From Marivita sp051859345 (GTDB taxonomy: Bacteria > Pseudomonadota > Alphaproteobacteria > Rhodobacterales > Rhodobacteraceae), in NCBI RefSeq assembly GCF_051859345.1, contig NZ_JBHYFV010000007.1, positions 62,001-126,000 of the forward strand: a DNA stretch of 64,000 nucleotides, given 5' to 3'. Shown piece by piece: positions 51,020 through 59,286 of this stretch. The notes beneath the pieces are model-generated. The model worked only from the letters and a program-made list of their open reading frames with translations, had not been told where the DNA came from and ran no database searches. How positions within the stretch are numbered: position 1 is the first letter of the stretch; each line of letters begins with the position of its first letter. Made by a program: the position numbers and the translations under genes.

Positions 51020-52945
51020 TTAGCCGACAAGGCCACCATCGTCGCGTGTGACGGTGATCACCGCAGATCGCGGCAAGGCGCCTTCGCCATCCGGCCAGTT
51101 GCTGCCCGGATGCTGGATGCCGATGAACATGGTGCGGCGATCCGTCGACCAGCAGAGGCCGGTCACTTCGCAGCCGTTCGGACCGGTCAGGAAACGCTCG
51201 ATGCGGCCTGTGACCGGGTCGCCCGCCAACATCTGGTTGTTGCCCATACCGGCAAAGTCGCCTTCGTTGCTGTCATCGCCATCGGTCTGAATCCAGATCA
51301 ACCCGGTTGAATCGATGACCATGCCATCCGGCGAGTTGAACAGGTTGCCCGCGTTGATGTTGGCAGACCCGGCCTGAGCGCCGTCTGCAACGGTCGGGTT
51401 GCCCGCCATCACATAGAGATCCCACGCGAACCCGTCGGCACCGTGATCACCGCCCGTGGGGCGCCAGCGCACGATCTGACCGTAATTGTTGGTCTCGCGA
51501 GGGTTGACCGCGTTCACGGTCATCGGATCGCCACCGGCATTGGTCCGCACGGTGCCGTCGTCGTTCATCACGCCGCGACGCGAGTTGTTGGTCAGGCAGC
51601 AATAGGCCTCAGAAGCGTTCGGATGTACCGCGATCCACTCGGGACGGTCCATCGTGGTCGCGCCGACCTTGGAGGCCGCCATGCGGGTGAAGACAGCGAT
51701 ATGTGCTGCATCCATGCCGGTGGTCGCAGGTGTCAGCGGAACCCAGCTGCCGCTCATGTCGTCTTCGAACACGGCAACCGACAAGGTGCCGTCGGACAAA
51801 AGCGATGACGTGTCCTCGCCCGGAACGTACACGTCACGGCTGACCCAGCGATACATGAACTCGCCGCGCTCATCGTCACCCATGTAGACCACGACACGAC
51901 CGTCGGCAGCGATGCCGTAAGCCGCGTTCTCGTGTTTGAACCGGCCCAGGGCGGTGTGTTTGATCGGGGTCATGTCCGGGTTGGCCGGGTCGATTTCCAC
52001 GATGTAACCTGCGCGGTGCGGTTCGTTCGGGTTGGTCGCGATGTCGAAGCGCGCATCGAAGCCGTGATAGTTGTAGCGGCCCGGATCGACCTTGGTCACG
52101 ACGCCGTAGCGGCCAAAGCCGTCCATCACCATCTCGTCTGCCGAGACTTCGGAGGCGGCACCGAAATAGCCGTTGAAGTTCTCTTCACAGGTCAGGTAGG
52201 TGCCCCACGGCGTCCGGCCCGATCCGCAGTTGTTCATCGTGCCCAGCGACGCCATGCCGGTTGGATCGGCGTCTGTCTTGAGCAGGTCGTGACCCGCCGC
52301 CGGACCCGAGAAGGTCATCGGCGTGTTGTGGTGGATGCGGCGGTTGTAGGGGCTGTCGACCACGACGGACCAGCCGTCATCACCCTGCGCCAGTTCCATC
52401 ACGGTTACACCCTGAAGGTGCTGAAGGATGCGCACGTCGTCAAGGCTGCCCGGCAGCCCGTCTTCGCGGTGAGGCAGGTTGGTCTTGTTGTTGGTGTATT
52501 CGCTGTTCACGACAAGGATTTCGCGGCCATCGACGTCGAACAACTCCATCCCGTCAGTGTTTTCGCCCATCACGCGATCTGCGTGTTCAAGCGATACGCC
52601 TGCCTTGGGGTCAAACGCGCCTTTGGCATCCGAGAAGAGCGGATCGCCCCAACGGACCAGCGTCTTCCAGGCGTAGCCTTCGGGAACATGTATCGTGCCG
52701 TCGGTCTGTGCCGCGATCGGCGTGAACGGGAAGCGCGAGGCAGGCTGCGCCATCGCGGTGCTGCCCTTGAGCATCGCTGTGCCCATGACGGCTGCACCCG
52801 ACCCGAAGGCCAGAACTCCGCCAAGGAACCCGCGACGCGAGATCGCGCGCTCGACCACTTTGTCGAAGTCATTGCCCTCGGGCCGCGGGAAGTTCAGTTC
52901 GTCCCAGTCGTCTGCAGAAAGGTCGTGAATGTCTTTGGGTGTCAT
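51020..52945 (-). CDS. phoX: PhoX-type alkaline phosphatase (DUF839), Tat-exported
   Basis: 641 residues of the calcium/iron-dependent PhoX family that releases phosphate from organic esters outside the inner membrane. A long N-region with the Tat motif SRRGFLGG (twin Arg 37-38) fits export in folded form. Family segments include NNCGSGRTPWGTYLTCEENF, NYHGFDARFDIA, HENAAYGIAADGRVVVYMGDDERGEFMYRWVS and RPEWIAVHPNASEAYCCLTNNS. ATG 52945 is used; the frame extends to 53011. A Pho box inside the 3' end of lipB predicts PhoB control. Confidence 0.95.
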   Translation of the reverse strand: MTPKDIHDLSADDWDELNFPRPEGNDFDKVVERAISRRGFLGGVLAFGSGAAVMGTAMLKGSTAMAQPASRFPFTPIAAQTDGTIHVPEGYAWKTLVRWGDPLFSDAKGAFDPKAGVSLEHADRVMGENTDGMELFDVDGREILVVNSEYTNNKTNLPHREDGLPGSLDDVRILQHLQGVTVMELAQGDDGWSVVVDSPYNRRIHHNTPMTFSGPAAGHDLLKTDADPTGMASLGTMNNCGSGRTPWGTYLTCEENFNGYFGAASEVSADEMVMDGFGRYGVVTKVDPGRYNYHGFDARFDIATNPNEPHRAGYIVEIDPANPDMTPIKHTALGRFKHENAAYGIAADGRVVVYMGDDERGEFMYRWVSRDVYVPGEDTSSLLSDGTLSVAVFEDDMSGSWVPLTPATTGMDAAHIAVFTRMAASKVGATTMDRPEWIAVHPNASEAYCCLTNNSRRGVMNDDGTVRTNAGGDPMTVNAVNPRETNNYGQIVRWRPTGGDHGADGFAWDLYVMAGNPTVADGAQAGSANINAGNLFNSPDGMVIDSTGLIWIQTDGDDSNEGDFAGMGNNQMLAGDPVTGRIERFLTGPNGCEVTGLCWSTDRRTMFIGIQHPGSNWPDGEGALPRSAVITVTRDDGGLVG

Positions 52946-53012
52946 GATCCATGTCCGATGATGATTGCCTGACCCGGCAGCAGCGACATGCGCCGCTCCG
53001 GTCGCAGGCAAT

Positions 53013-53711
53013 TCACCGGATTCGGGTATCAGATCCGTGACAGGTTTGTGTCAGTTTTGCTGCATCGCCAAAAACACCGTCAAAGCTGCGCCGCAACGCG
53101 ACATCCACATCGTCCATCGTCACCGGCATCCCCAGATCCACCAGCGATGTCACCCCGTATTGCGTGATCCCGCAGGGCACGATGCCATCGAAATGGCTCA
53201 GGTCCGGTTCCACATTGATCGAGATGCCGTGAAAGCTCACCCATTTGCGCAGGCGGATGCCGATGGCAGCAATCTTGTCCTCGGCGATTTTACCGTTTGG
53301 TAAAAGTTTCTTGTCCGGCCGTTCGATCCACACCCCGACGCGCCCGTCGCGGATGTGGCCGGTCAGTCCGAATTCGCCCAAGGTCGCAATTACCCAGCGT
53401 TCCAGATCCTGCACGAAACAGCGCACATCGCGTCCGCGCTTGCCGACATCGAGCATGGCATAGACCACCCGCTGCCCCGGCCCATGATAGGTATATTGCC
53501 CACCGCGCTTGGAGGGATGGACGGGAAAGCGGTCGGCGTCTTTCAGGTCTTCGATCCGCGCACTTGTGCCTGCCGTGTAAAGCGGCGGATGCTCGATCAG
53601 CCACACAAGCTCATCCGCAGAGCCTTCGGCAATCGCCGCCGCGCGAGCCTCCATCAGGGCCACGGCCTCGTCGTAATCAGTCAACCCGTCGGTGATGCGC
53701 CATTCAACCAT
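53013..53711 (-). CDS. lipB: Octanoyltransferase LipB
   Basis: LipB transfers octanoyl groups from acyl carrier protein to lipoyl domains. 232 residues show the RGGQYTYHGPGQ motif (69-80), Lys146 in AEDKIAAIG and the acyl-thioester Cys180 in GIVPCGI. It ends with a tail coding LTQTCHGSDTRIR that overlaps the phoX Pho box, so the exact C-terminus coincides with a regulatory element. The neighbouring LytTR gene ends 5 bp upstream of its start. Confidence 0.95.
   Translation of the reverse strand: MVEWRITDGLTDYDEAVALMEARAAAIAEGSADELVWLIEHPPLYTAGTSARIEDLKDADRFPVHPSKRGGQYTYHGPGQRVVYAMLDVGKRGRDVRCFVQDLERWVIATLGEFGLTGHIRDGRVGVWIERPDKKLLPNGKIAEDKIAAIGIRLRKWVSFHGISINVEPDLSHFDGIVPCGITQYGVTSLVDLGMPVTMDDVDVALRRSFDGVFGDAAKLTQTCHGSDTRIR
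53037..53054 (-). promoter_or_regulatory. Pho box upstream of phoX, inside lipB
   Basis: On the minus strand CTGACAC-AAAC-CTGTCAC: two 7-mers spaced 11 nt apart, matching the PhoB consensus CTGTCATAAATCTGTCAC at 15 of 18 positions. It lies 92 nt upstream of the phoX start and within the last codons of lipB. A TGATACC about 5 nt downstream is a possible -10. Confidence 0.75.
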
Positions 53712-53716
53712 GCGTC

Positions 53717-54499
53717 TTACCGGGGCAACAGCCCCGCCTCCCTGATGGTCGGGATATGACGTCGGCTGACCGGGATGTCACCCCCCGTGGTCATGTGCAG
53801 CACCGCACGGTCGCCTTCGCGGGTAACGGACGCCACCTGGTCAAACGCGGCCCAATGGGACCGATGCACCTGCGCGCCGGGGGTCGGTTCGACTTCGCGG
53901 ATTGAGTCGGCAAGCCGCATCAACAGCATCTCTTCGCCCTTGGTTGTGCGGACGCGGACATAGTGATCCTCAACCGACAGCGCGACCAGCGGCCCGCGCT
54001 TTTCAAAAGGCAGGCGGTCAAGGATCGGCGCGCCGGTCGGCACAGCGCCCGTTGTGTCGGGGTCCAACCCAAGATGGCGCGAGAAGACGTCGATCACCGC
54101 CATCACGATTACAGAGATCAAAAGCGTCGTTCCCGCCAGCGTCTGCAGGCTGTCGCCCAGCGGCCTGGTATCGAACACCACCCAGTTCAACAGGCTGACC
54201 AAAGCGGTCATCGCGATGCCTGTCAGAGCACCTGCCACAAGGATGCGCACCACATGGGACAGCGGCGACCGTGACCCGCGCAACACGCCATAACTGACAA
54301 GATACCCGATGACGTAACCGGCCACTGTCAGCGTTGTCCAATATATGGCGCGGGGCAGAAGCGACAGGGACGAGATCGTTCCGAACGGTCCGATCAGGCA
54401 CAAGATCGCGCTGACCCCCGCAAGCGCCGTCAACGTGAGTGGATGCAGCAAATGCTGCCACCATTCACGAAGCGCGGGCTGCGGACGTGGGTCAGTCAC
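53717..54499 (-). CDS. Membrane-anchored LytTR regulator
   Basis: 260 residues: four membrane helices in the first half (LTLTALAGVSAILCLIG, AIYWTTLTVAGYVIGYLVSYG, VVRILVAGALTGIAMTALVSLLN and LAGTTLLISVIVMAVI), then a cytoplasmic LytTR DNA-binding domain from about 165 (LVALSVEDHYVRVRTTKGEEMLLMRL, ending with PVSRRHIPTIREAG). No receiver or kinase domain is present, so the sensor must be the membrane part. It diverges from the DUF2306 gene across 93 bp, suggesting that gene is its target. Confidence 0.88.
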   Translation of the reverse strand: MTDPRPQPALREWWQHLLHPLTLTALAGVSAILCLIGPFGTISSLSLLPRAIYWTTLTVAGYVIGYLVSYGVLRGSRSPLSHVVRILVAGALTGIAMTALVSLLNWVVFDTRPLGDSLQTLAGTTLLISVIVMAVIDVFSRHLGLDPDTTGAVPTGAPILDRLPFEKRGPLVALSVEDHYVRVRTTKGEEMLLMRLADSIREVEPTPGAQVHRSHWAAFDQVASVTREGDRAVLHMTTGGDIPVSRRHIPTIREAGLLPR

Positions 54500-54592
54500 G
54501 AAACTGGGCCGTCATTTGCGTATCCTCTCTGGCAGCATTCGCTGCGACGTCGTTTTGGTGCCTCATCGACACCTTCACCACAAGAGGATGCC

Positions 54593-55084
54593 ATGACACT
54601 TTTACCTTTTCTCTCTGCTCCGCTGCCGATTCAGGTCCATGCGATTGCCGCCTGCCTGGCCCTGATGCTGGGGCCGGTTGCCCTTTATCGGCGGAGGCGG
54701 GACCGGACACATAAGGTGGTCGGCTACATCTGGGTGACGGCCATGGCGGTGCTGGCCATCAGTTCTTTCTTGATCCCGTCGCATTTTACGCCGATCGGCA
54801 TTGGTCCGCTCCATGGCTTCGCAATTCTGACGCTTTGGTCGCTCTGGGCCGGTATCAACGCCGCCATCGCCCGCAACATCGCCCGGCACGAGGCGATCCT
54901 GCGCAGCCTCTATTCCAACGGCCTGATCATCGCCGGTTCGTTCACGTTTCTGCCGGGACGGACGCTGAACCGGATGTTGTTCGGAGAGCCATCACAGCTG
55001 GGTTGGGTGGTCATCTCGGCGCTTCTGGGACTGGTTGTGCTGCGGGTGATGCTGCCGCGATTCAGGACACAGCTTTGGGCCTGA
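54593..55084 (+). CDS. DUF2306 family membrane protein
   Basis: 163 residues from ATG 54593 (AGAGG upstream). About four membrane helices contain the family pattern PIQVHAIAACLALMLGPVALYRR, THKVVGYIWVTAMAVLAISSF, GFAILTLWSLWAG and an H-x-AILRSLY motif ahead of NGLIIAGSFTFLPGR. Conserved His residues suggest a heme or redox role in some relatives, which is not proven. The divergent LytTR membrane regulator is the likely controller. Confidence 0.87.
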   Translation: MTLLPFLSAPLPIQVHAIAACLALMLGPVALYRRRRDRTHKVVGYIWVTAMAVLAISSFLIPSHFTPIGIGPLHGFAILTLWSLWAGINAAIARNIARHEAILRSLYSNGLIIAGSFTFLPGRTLNRMLFGEPSQLGWVVISALLGLVVLRVMLPRFRTQLWA

Positions 55085-55104
55085 CGGTTTGTCGAAATTT
55101 GCAC

Positions 55105-55133
55105 TTGCCCCTTGTCGGACGTTTCGCTAATGA
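55105..55133 (+). promoter_or_regulatory. Sigma-70 type promoter of tRNA-Leu
   Basis: TTGCCC (55105-55110) and TAATGA (55128-55133) with a 17-bp spacer, 23 nt before the tRNA. It is similar in form to the tRNA-Thr promoter in this window. Assigned by pattern and position. Confidence 0.6.
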
Positions 55134-55156
55134 CCCGCCTACCAAGTCAAGACAGT

Positions 55157-55242
55157 GCGGTCGTGGCGGAATGGTAGACGCGCAGCGTTGAGGTCGCTGT
55201 GGGGTAACACCCGTGAGAGTTCGAGTCTCTCCGACCGCACCA
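55157..55242 (+). tRNA. tRNA-Leu (anticodon GAG)
   Basis: A class II tRNA: acceptor GCGGTCG/CGACCGC, anticodon stem CAGCG/CGCTG around the loop TTGAGGT (anticodon GAG, reading CTC and CTT), a long variable arm TGGGGTAACACCCGT, and T arm GAGAG-TTCGAGT-CTCTC. The 3' CCA is encoded. Confidence 0.97.
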
Positions 55243-55267
55243 TATTTTCCCGAACGACTGATCCAGC

Positions 55268-56296
55268 CTATTTGTCGAAGCTCTTCCTGAAAAGATGTGC
55301 GGCAAGCGGCGCGCCCATGATCACGATGACGATCCTCAGAACGTGATGCGCCACGACAAAGGCAATGTCGGCACCCGCGATCAAGGCCAGAACCGTGAGT
55401 TCCGCCTGACCGCCGGGGGCAAATGCCAGCAATGTCTCCAGGCCTGGCGCGACACCAAGGCTGTAAATGCCCTCGACAAAGATCATCGTCAGCACAATCA
55501 GAATCAGACAAAAACCCAGTCCCGCCGTCAGATCCTTGCGCACTTCGGCAAAGGTGATGCCGGTGTATTTCGTCCCGATGGCAATGCCGATAAAGAACTG
55601 TGCCGCCCAGATGGCCTCGGCCGGGGGACGGAAATGCAGACCACCGGCAAGGGTCAGTGCGGCAGTGACGATCATCGGACCAAGGATCGACGCTCCGAAC
55701 AGACCAACGCGTTCGGCCACGCGCCAACCGACGATAGCGCATAGCGCCATCAAACCCAGTTCGATCAGTGGAATGCTGGTCGCCGGTGCGCCGGGCGGGT
55801 TGGACAGATCCGCGTCCCAGATCCCGATCAACAGAAAGGGCAGGGCGGCAACGATCACCATCACCCGTGTCGCATGGATCAGGCTGAGTGCGCGCACATT
55901 CGCGCCCGCCTCTTCGCCGAAAACGATCATGTCCTGCAGGCCACCGGGCATGGTCGCGTAATAGGCGGTTGGAAAGTCATAACCGCAAATGCGCTGGAAG
56001 TAGGGCACACCGATCAACCCGATACAGGCCACCATGACCGGGACCAGAAGCAGCGTGGGCCACATGCCCGGAAAGGTGGAAAGCACGGCCGGGGTCAATG
56101 TCGCGCCGACCGCAACACCCAGAATGGTGCGCATCGCGTCGTTCAGCGGTTTGATCCCCTGCATCGGCATTCCCAACAAGGCGGCGATCAGGCAGGCTGA
56201 AATCGGGCCCAGCAGCCAGGGCAGGGGCAAGTGCAGCAGGTGAAACAGGGCAACACCTGCGCCCGCAACCGCGAATGTGGACAGGATGGATTTCAC
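55268..56296 (-). CDS. AbrB-family membrane transporter
   Basis: 342 residues with about ten membrane helices. The duplicated core motif GPISACLIAALLGMPM and GPMIVTAALTLAGGLHF, plus YYATMPGGLQDMIVFGEEAGANVRALSLIHATRV, mark the AbrB/DUF4 permease family (PF05145). The substrate is not known; proposed transport roles in relatives are not proven. The start overlaps the GntR stop by ATGA, so the two form an operon and the GntR operator should also control this gene. Confidence 0.85.
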   Translation of the reverse strand: MKSILSTFAVAGAGVALFHLLHLPLPWLLGPISACLIAALLGMPMQGIKPLNDAMRTILGVAVGATLTPAVLSTFPGMWPTLLLVPVMVACIGLIGVPYFQRICGYDFPTAYYATMPGGLQDMIVFGEEAGANVRALSLIHATRVMVIVAALPFLLIGIWDADLSNPPGAPATSIPLIELGLMALCAIVGWRVAERVGLFGASILGPMIVTAALTLAGGLHFRPPAEAIWAAQFFIGIAIGTKYTGITFAEVRKDLTAGLGFCLILIVLTMIFVEGIYSLGVAPGLETLLAFAPGGQAELTVLALIAGADIAFVVAHHVLRIVIVIMGAPLAAHLFRKSFDK

Positions 56297-56943
56297 GTTG
56301 GTGTCCTTTTCAGCCGATACCGCAGCGATGTTTGCAGATGCGTTTCGGCAGCCTGCGCCGCCCGTGATCCGTCACGCTGACGCAGGGCGCTGATCAGGTC
56401 GCCATGTTCAGCGACGACGATCCGGATGCGGTCGGGATCGGTGTAGGTTGTCGGGCCAAGCAGGATCAGCGCGTTGTTGATCGCCTTGGCCGCCGCGATC
56501 AGAAATCGGTTGCGGGCGGCAAGATAGAGCGTCTCGTGAAAGTCCTGATTGATCGCAGCACCAAGCGTCGGGGTCTCTTCCATCAGGGAAATCCGGGTGT
56601 TCATGTCGTCCAGGGCGTCGAACTCGGCCTCTGATCCATGTTGTGCCGCCATGTCGGCAGCGGTGCGTTCCAGCACGATCCGCATCTCGTACAGTTCGAC
56701 TATTTCGGTGTGGGACAGTTTTCGGATCGCGGCCCCGATCCGGGGACGGTGCTCGACAATGCCGTTGTTCTCAAGCCGACGCAGCGCTTCGCGCACCGGG
56801 GTGCGCGACAGGTTCAGCCGCTTTGCGACATCCTCTTCGCGCAGGCGGTCACCGGGCGAGAACTCTCCGCTGCGCAATGCTTCGATCAGACTGGCATAGG
56901 CGGCTTCACCGCTGGAATGGGGGGTGTGACTTGATGAGAACAT
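56293..56943 (-). CDS. GntR-family (FCD) transcriptional regulator
   Basis: 216 residues: HTH region RSGEFSPGDRLREEDVAKRLNLSRTPVREALRRLENNGIVEH (about 26-67), then an FCD effector domain with NQDFHETLYLAARNRFL and EHGDLISALRQRDGSRA. It is the first gene of the abrB operon and is very likely autoregulated through the inverted repeat 3 bp from its start codon. The start ATG 56943 lacks a normal ribosome site because the operator sits there. Confidence 0.9.
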   Translation of the reverse strand: MFSSSHTPHSSGEAAYASLIEALRSGEFSPGDRLREEDVAKRLNLSRTPVREALRRLENNGIVEHRPRIGAAIRKLSHTEIVELYEMRIVLERTAADMAAQHGSEAEFDALDDMNTRISLMEETPTLGAAINQDFHETLYLAARNRFLIAAAKAINNALILLGPTTYTDPDRIRIVVAEHGDLISALRQRDGSRAAQAAETHLQTSLRYRLKRTPT

Positions 56944-56945
56944 AT

Positions 56946-56963
56946 TGTATCCGTTTGGATACA
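56946..56963 (-). promoter_or_regulatory. Operator of the GntR-abrB operon
   Basis: TGTATCC-GTTT-GGATACA, a perfect 7-bp inverted repeat starting 3 bp upstream of the GntR ATG. Half-site TGTAT/ATACA fits FadR-subfamily operators. Bound regulator would block transcription or initiation of its own gene and abrB. Confidence 0.7.
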
Positions 56964-57022
56964 GACGTTTTACGAAAGACGCCAGACAGTGTCAAACAGC
57001 TCCAAGAGACTGTTCCCAGCAC

Positions 57023-57051
57023 AAAAAAACGCGCCGGGGCGGGCGCGTTTT
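57023..57051 (-). terminator. Intrinsic terminator after the 57074-57355 gene
   Basis: On the minus strand AAAACGCGCC, CGCCCC loop, GGCGCGTTTT with three further Ts: a 10-bp stem and a T-run 23 bp beyond the stop. Strong rho-independent terminator. Confidence 0.85.
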
Positions 57052-57073
57052 CGAAGGGTAAAGGTCGGCGGCT

Positions 57074-57355
57074 TCAGTCCGCAGACGACAGTTGAAACGG
57101 TTGCGGGGTTGCGGAATGCATGTTTGCATGTTCCAGCGCATCTGCCTTCAGCAGCACATCATGCACCAGCAAGACCTTCATCCCGTGGGCAAGATCATCG
57201 CGCGAATGGATCGTGGTGATCTCGTCGCGTGCACCTTGGGTCAGCTCTGTCACATCAAACGATGTCACATAGTTGTCCAGCACCTCTGATAGCGACGCAG
57301 CGCTCAGGCTGGCGGGGAGTGAGATGGCGATAAGAGCAGCAAAAAAATGTTTCAT
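57074..57355 (-). CDS. Small exported protein of unknown function
   Basis: 93 residues starting MKHFFAALIAISLPASLSAA, a clear Sec signal peptide. The mature part of about 73 residues is acidic, with LSEVLDNYVTSFDVTELTQGA and DDLAHGMKVLLVHDVLLKADALEHANMHSA. ATG 57355 has GAGG just upstream; a second in-frame ATG (57397) would put extra residues before the signal. No family is recognised. It is its own short transcript, closed by a strong terminator. Confidence 0.75.
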   Translation of the reverse strand: MKHFFAALIAISLPASLSAASLSEVLDNYVTSFDVTELTQGARDEITTIHSRDDLAHGMKVLLVHDVLLKADALEHANMHSATPQPFQLSSAD

Positions 57356-57498
57356 ATCCTCGGTTTCCGTCAGCAGCGGTTCGGGAATATAACGCATCAG
57401 ACCAACTAAGGTTCCCGAACAGGCACGGCACGGGTCACATGGTGTGGTGGATCATCGGCAAAATGCACCAAGGTCTGGTGCGCGATCTCCGCCCGTTC

Positions 57499-58434
57499 CT
57501 AGGGCAACGTCCCCAGCCAGAGCCATGCTGTGAGGACCGATAGCCCGCTTGCTATCAGCACGGACGATGCCGCCACGCGTCGGGCGCGGCCATACATGTT
57601 GGCAAAGACATAGCAGTTCACGCCAGGTGCCATTGCCGCAGTGATGACAGCGCTGCGGAACGCGCTGTCGTCGAGCGAAAAGGCGGTGCCAAGAGTCCAG
57701 GTGATCGACGGGTGCAGAAGAAGGCTGATCGCGCAGACGAACAGGATGATCCGCATGTCACCCTCTGGTCGATAGCGATAGAGCACCCCACCCACGGCAA
57801 AAAGCGCCGCGGGCAGGGCCGTGCGCACCATCATGTCCAGCGCGTCGGTGAACGGCCCCGGCAGGGTGACGTTGAACAGGTTGAAGACCGCGCCAATGGC
57901 AATCCCGATCACCAGCGCATTGCGGAACATCGCCTTGACCACGATCAGCGGAACATCGCGGTTGGGTTGATCAGCGGCGCGGGCGCGGACGAATTCCATC
58001 ACGGTTATGCCGAGTCCATAGCAGAACGGCGAATGCAGCGCGATGATGGCATAGTTGGCCGACAGGGCATCCGCGCCATAGGCGCGTTCGGTGATGGCAA
58101 GGCCCAGCAGGACCGAATTCGCGAACAGGCATGTAAACCCGATGGCAACCGCATCTTCCCAGTCCCGCTTGAACAGGTAGCGCGCGCCGAACAGGCCACA
58201 CAGGAAACAGGTCAGTGACCCGCTGTAGAAGCTGATCAGAAGGGGCAGCGAAAAGCTGTCCCCGAGATCAAGGTTCCAGATCGCCCGGAACAAAAGACAG
58301 GGAATGGCGATGTTCTGGGTGAAGATCATCAACCCATCGACAGAGGTTTCCGCCAACAGGCCGCGCCACGCGGCTGCATAGCCAAAGCCGATAACAAGAA
58401 AGACAGGAAGGATGACATCGATCAGAGCCTGCAT
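57499..58434 (-). CDS. AEC-family permease (auxin efflux carrier type)
   Basis: 311 residues from ATG 58434 with about ten membrane helices in the two-fold layout of AEC permeases. Family motifs are FGYAAAWRGLL, FTCLFANSVLLGLAITERAYG and the FTDALDMMVRTALPAALFAVGG segment. Relatives move small organic acids (malate, auxin); the substrate here is not evident. The spacer 57356-57498 to the small exported protein's start holds no recognisable gene. Confidence 0.85.
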   Translation of the reverse strand: MQALIDVILPVFLVIGFGYAAAWRGLLAETSVDGLMIFTQNIAIPCLLFRAIWNLDLGDSFSLPLLISFYSGSLTCFLCGLFGARYLFKRDWEDAVAIGFTCLFANSVLLGLAITERAYGADALSANYAIIALHSPFCYGLGITVMEFVRARAADQPNRDVPLIVVKAMFRNALVIGIAIGAVFNLFNVTLPGPFTDALDMMVRTALPAALFAVGGVLYRYRPEGDMRIILFVCAISLLLHPSITWTLGTAFSLDDSAFRSAVITAAMAPGVNCYVFANMYGRARRVAASSVLIASGLSVLTAWLWLGTLP

Positions 58435-58485
58435 GTCAGCGGCGCAATCGTACGGTTCGACCGCGATATCGTACGGAACCAACCA

Positions 58486-59286
58486 TCAAAGTGGCTGCGT
58501 GATCACCATGCCGTCAAATGCGGGGGTGATGTGATCAGGCGTTTCGTCGTCCACGGCGGCGTAGTCCAGATCGACATGCATGTTGGTCAGAACCCCCCGT
58601 CGCGGTTTCGCGCGGTCCATCCATTCCAGCGATCTTGCCAGATGGGCATGGGTCGGATGCGGATCGCGTCGCAGCGCGTCAAGGATCCAGACATCGAGGT
58701 CTTGCAGGTGGTCTGTCCAGACGTCTTCGGAAATGCTGGCCACATCCGGAAGATAGGCCAGGTCTCCAATCCGGAACCCAAGCGCGTCGATGCTGCCATG
58801 ATTGACCTTGAAGGGTGTCAGGGTGATCGTCCCGCCTGCGCCGTCAATCCGAACCGGTCCTTTGATCGTGTTCATTTCAAGGATTGGCGGGTACGGGCTG
58901 TCTGCGGGCTGCATGAAGGCATAGCCAAAACGGGAATAGAGATCGTTCTGCGTGTCGCCATCGGCCCAGACCTGGAGCCGCTTTTTCATGTTGAAGACAA
59001 TCATCCGCAGATCGTCGAGCCCATGGACGTGGTCGGCATGGCTGTGGGTGTAGACAACCGCGTCCAACTCTCCGATCCCGATGCCCAGCAATTGCGCGCG
59101 CATGTCCGGGCTGGTGTCGATCAACACGCGGGTGATACCTGCATCCGTCACCCGTTCGACCAGCAGGGAACAGCGACGGCGCACGTTCTTGGGGTTCTCG
59201 GGATCGCACGCGCCCCAGATGCCGCCAAGCCGCGGCACGCCACCCGAAGACCCGCAGCCCAGTATGGTAAAACGCGTTTCGCCCAT
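58486..59286 (-). CDS. PhnP-like metallo-beta-lactamase-fold hydrolase
   Basis: 266 residues with the start MGETRFTILGCGSSGGVPRLGG and the metal-binding HSHADH in VVYTHSHADHVHGLDDLR. The DTSPDMRAQLL region and LDALRRDPHPTHAH complete the site. PhnP relatives hydrolyse cyclic phosphodiesters, but genes next to tatD are often only distantly related, so the substrate is open. Its ATG shares one base with the tatD stop (TAATG), a sign of translational coupling. Confidence 0.87.
   Translation of the reverse strand: MGETRFTILGCGSSGGVPRLGGIWGACDPENPKNVRRRCSLLVERVTDAGITRVLIDTSPDMRAQLLGIGIGELDAVVYTHSHADHVHGLDDLRMIVFNMKKRLQVWADGDTQNDLYSRFGYAFMQPADSPYPPILEMNTIKGPVRIDGAGGTITLTPFKVNHGSIDALGFRIGDLAYLPDVASISEDVWTDHLQDLDVWILDALRRDPHPTHAHLARSLEWMDRAKPRRGVLTNMHVDLDYAAVDDETPDHITPAFDGMVITQPL

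Noticed and set aside
57410..57500. Short plus-strand open frame from ATG 57440 in the spacer upstream of the AEC permease stop
   Set aside because: No ribosome site or recognisable motif, and it runs into the antisense of the AEC gene.
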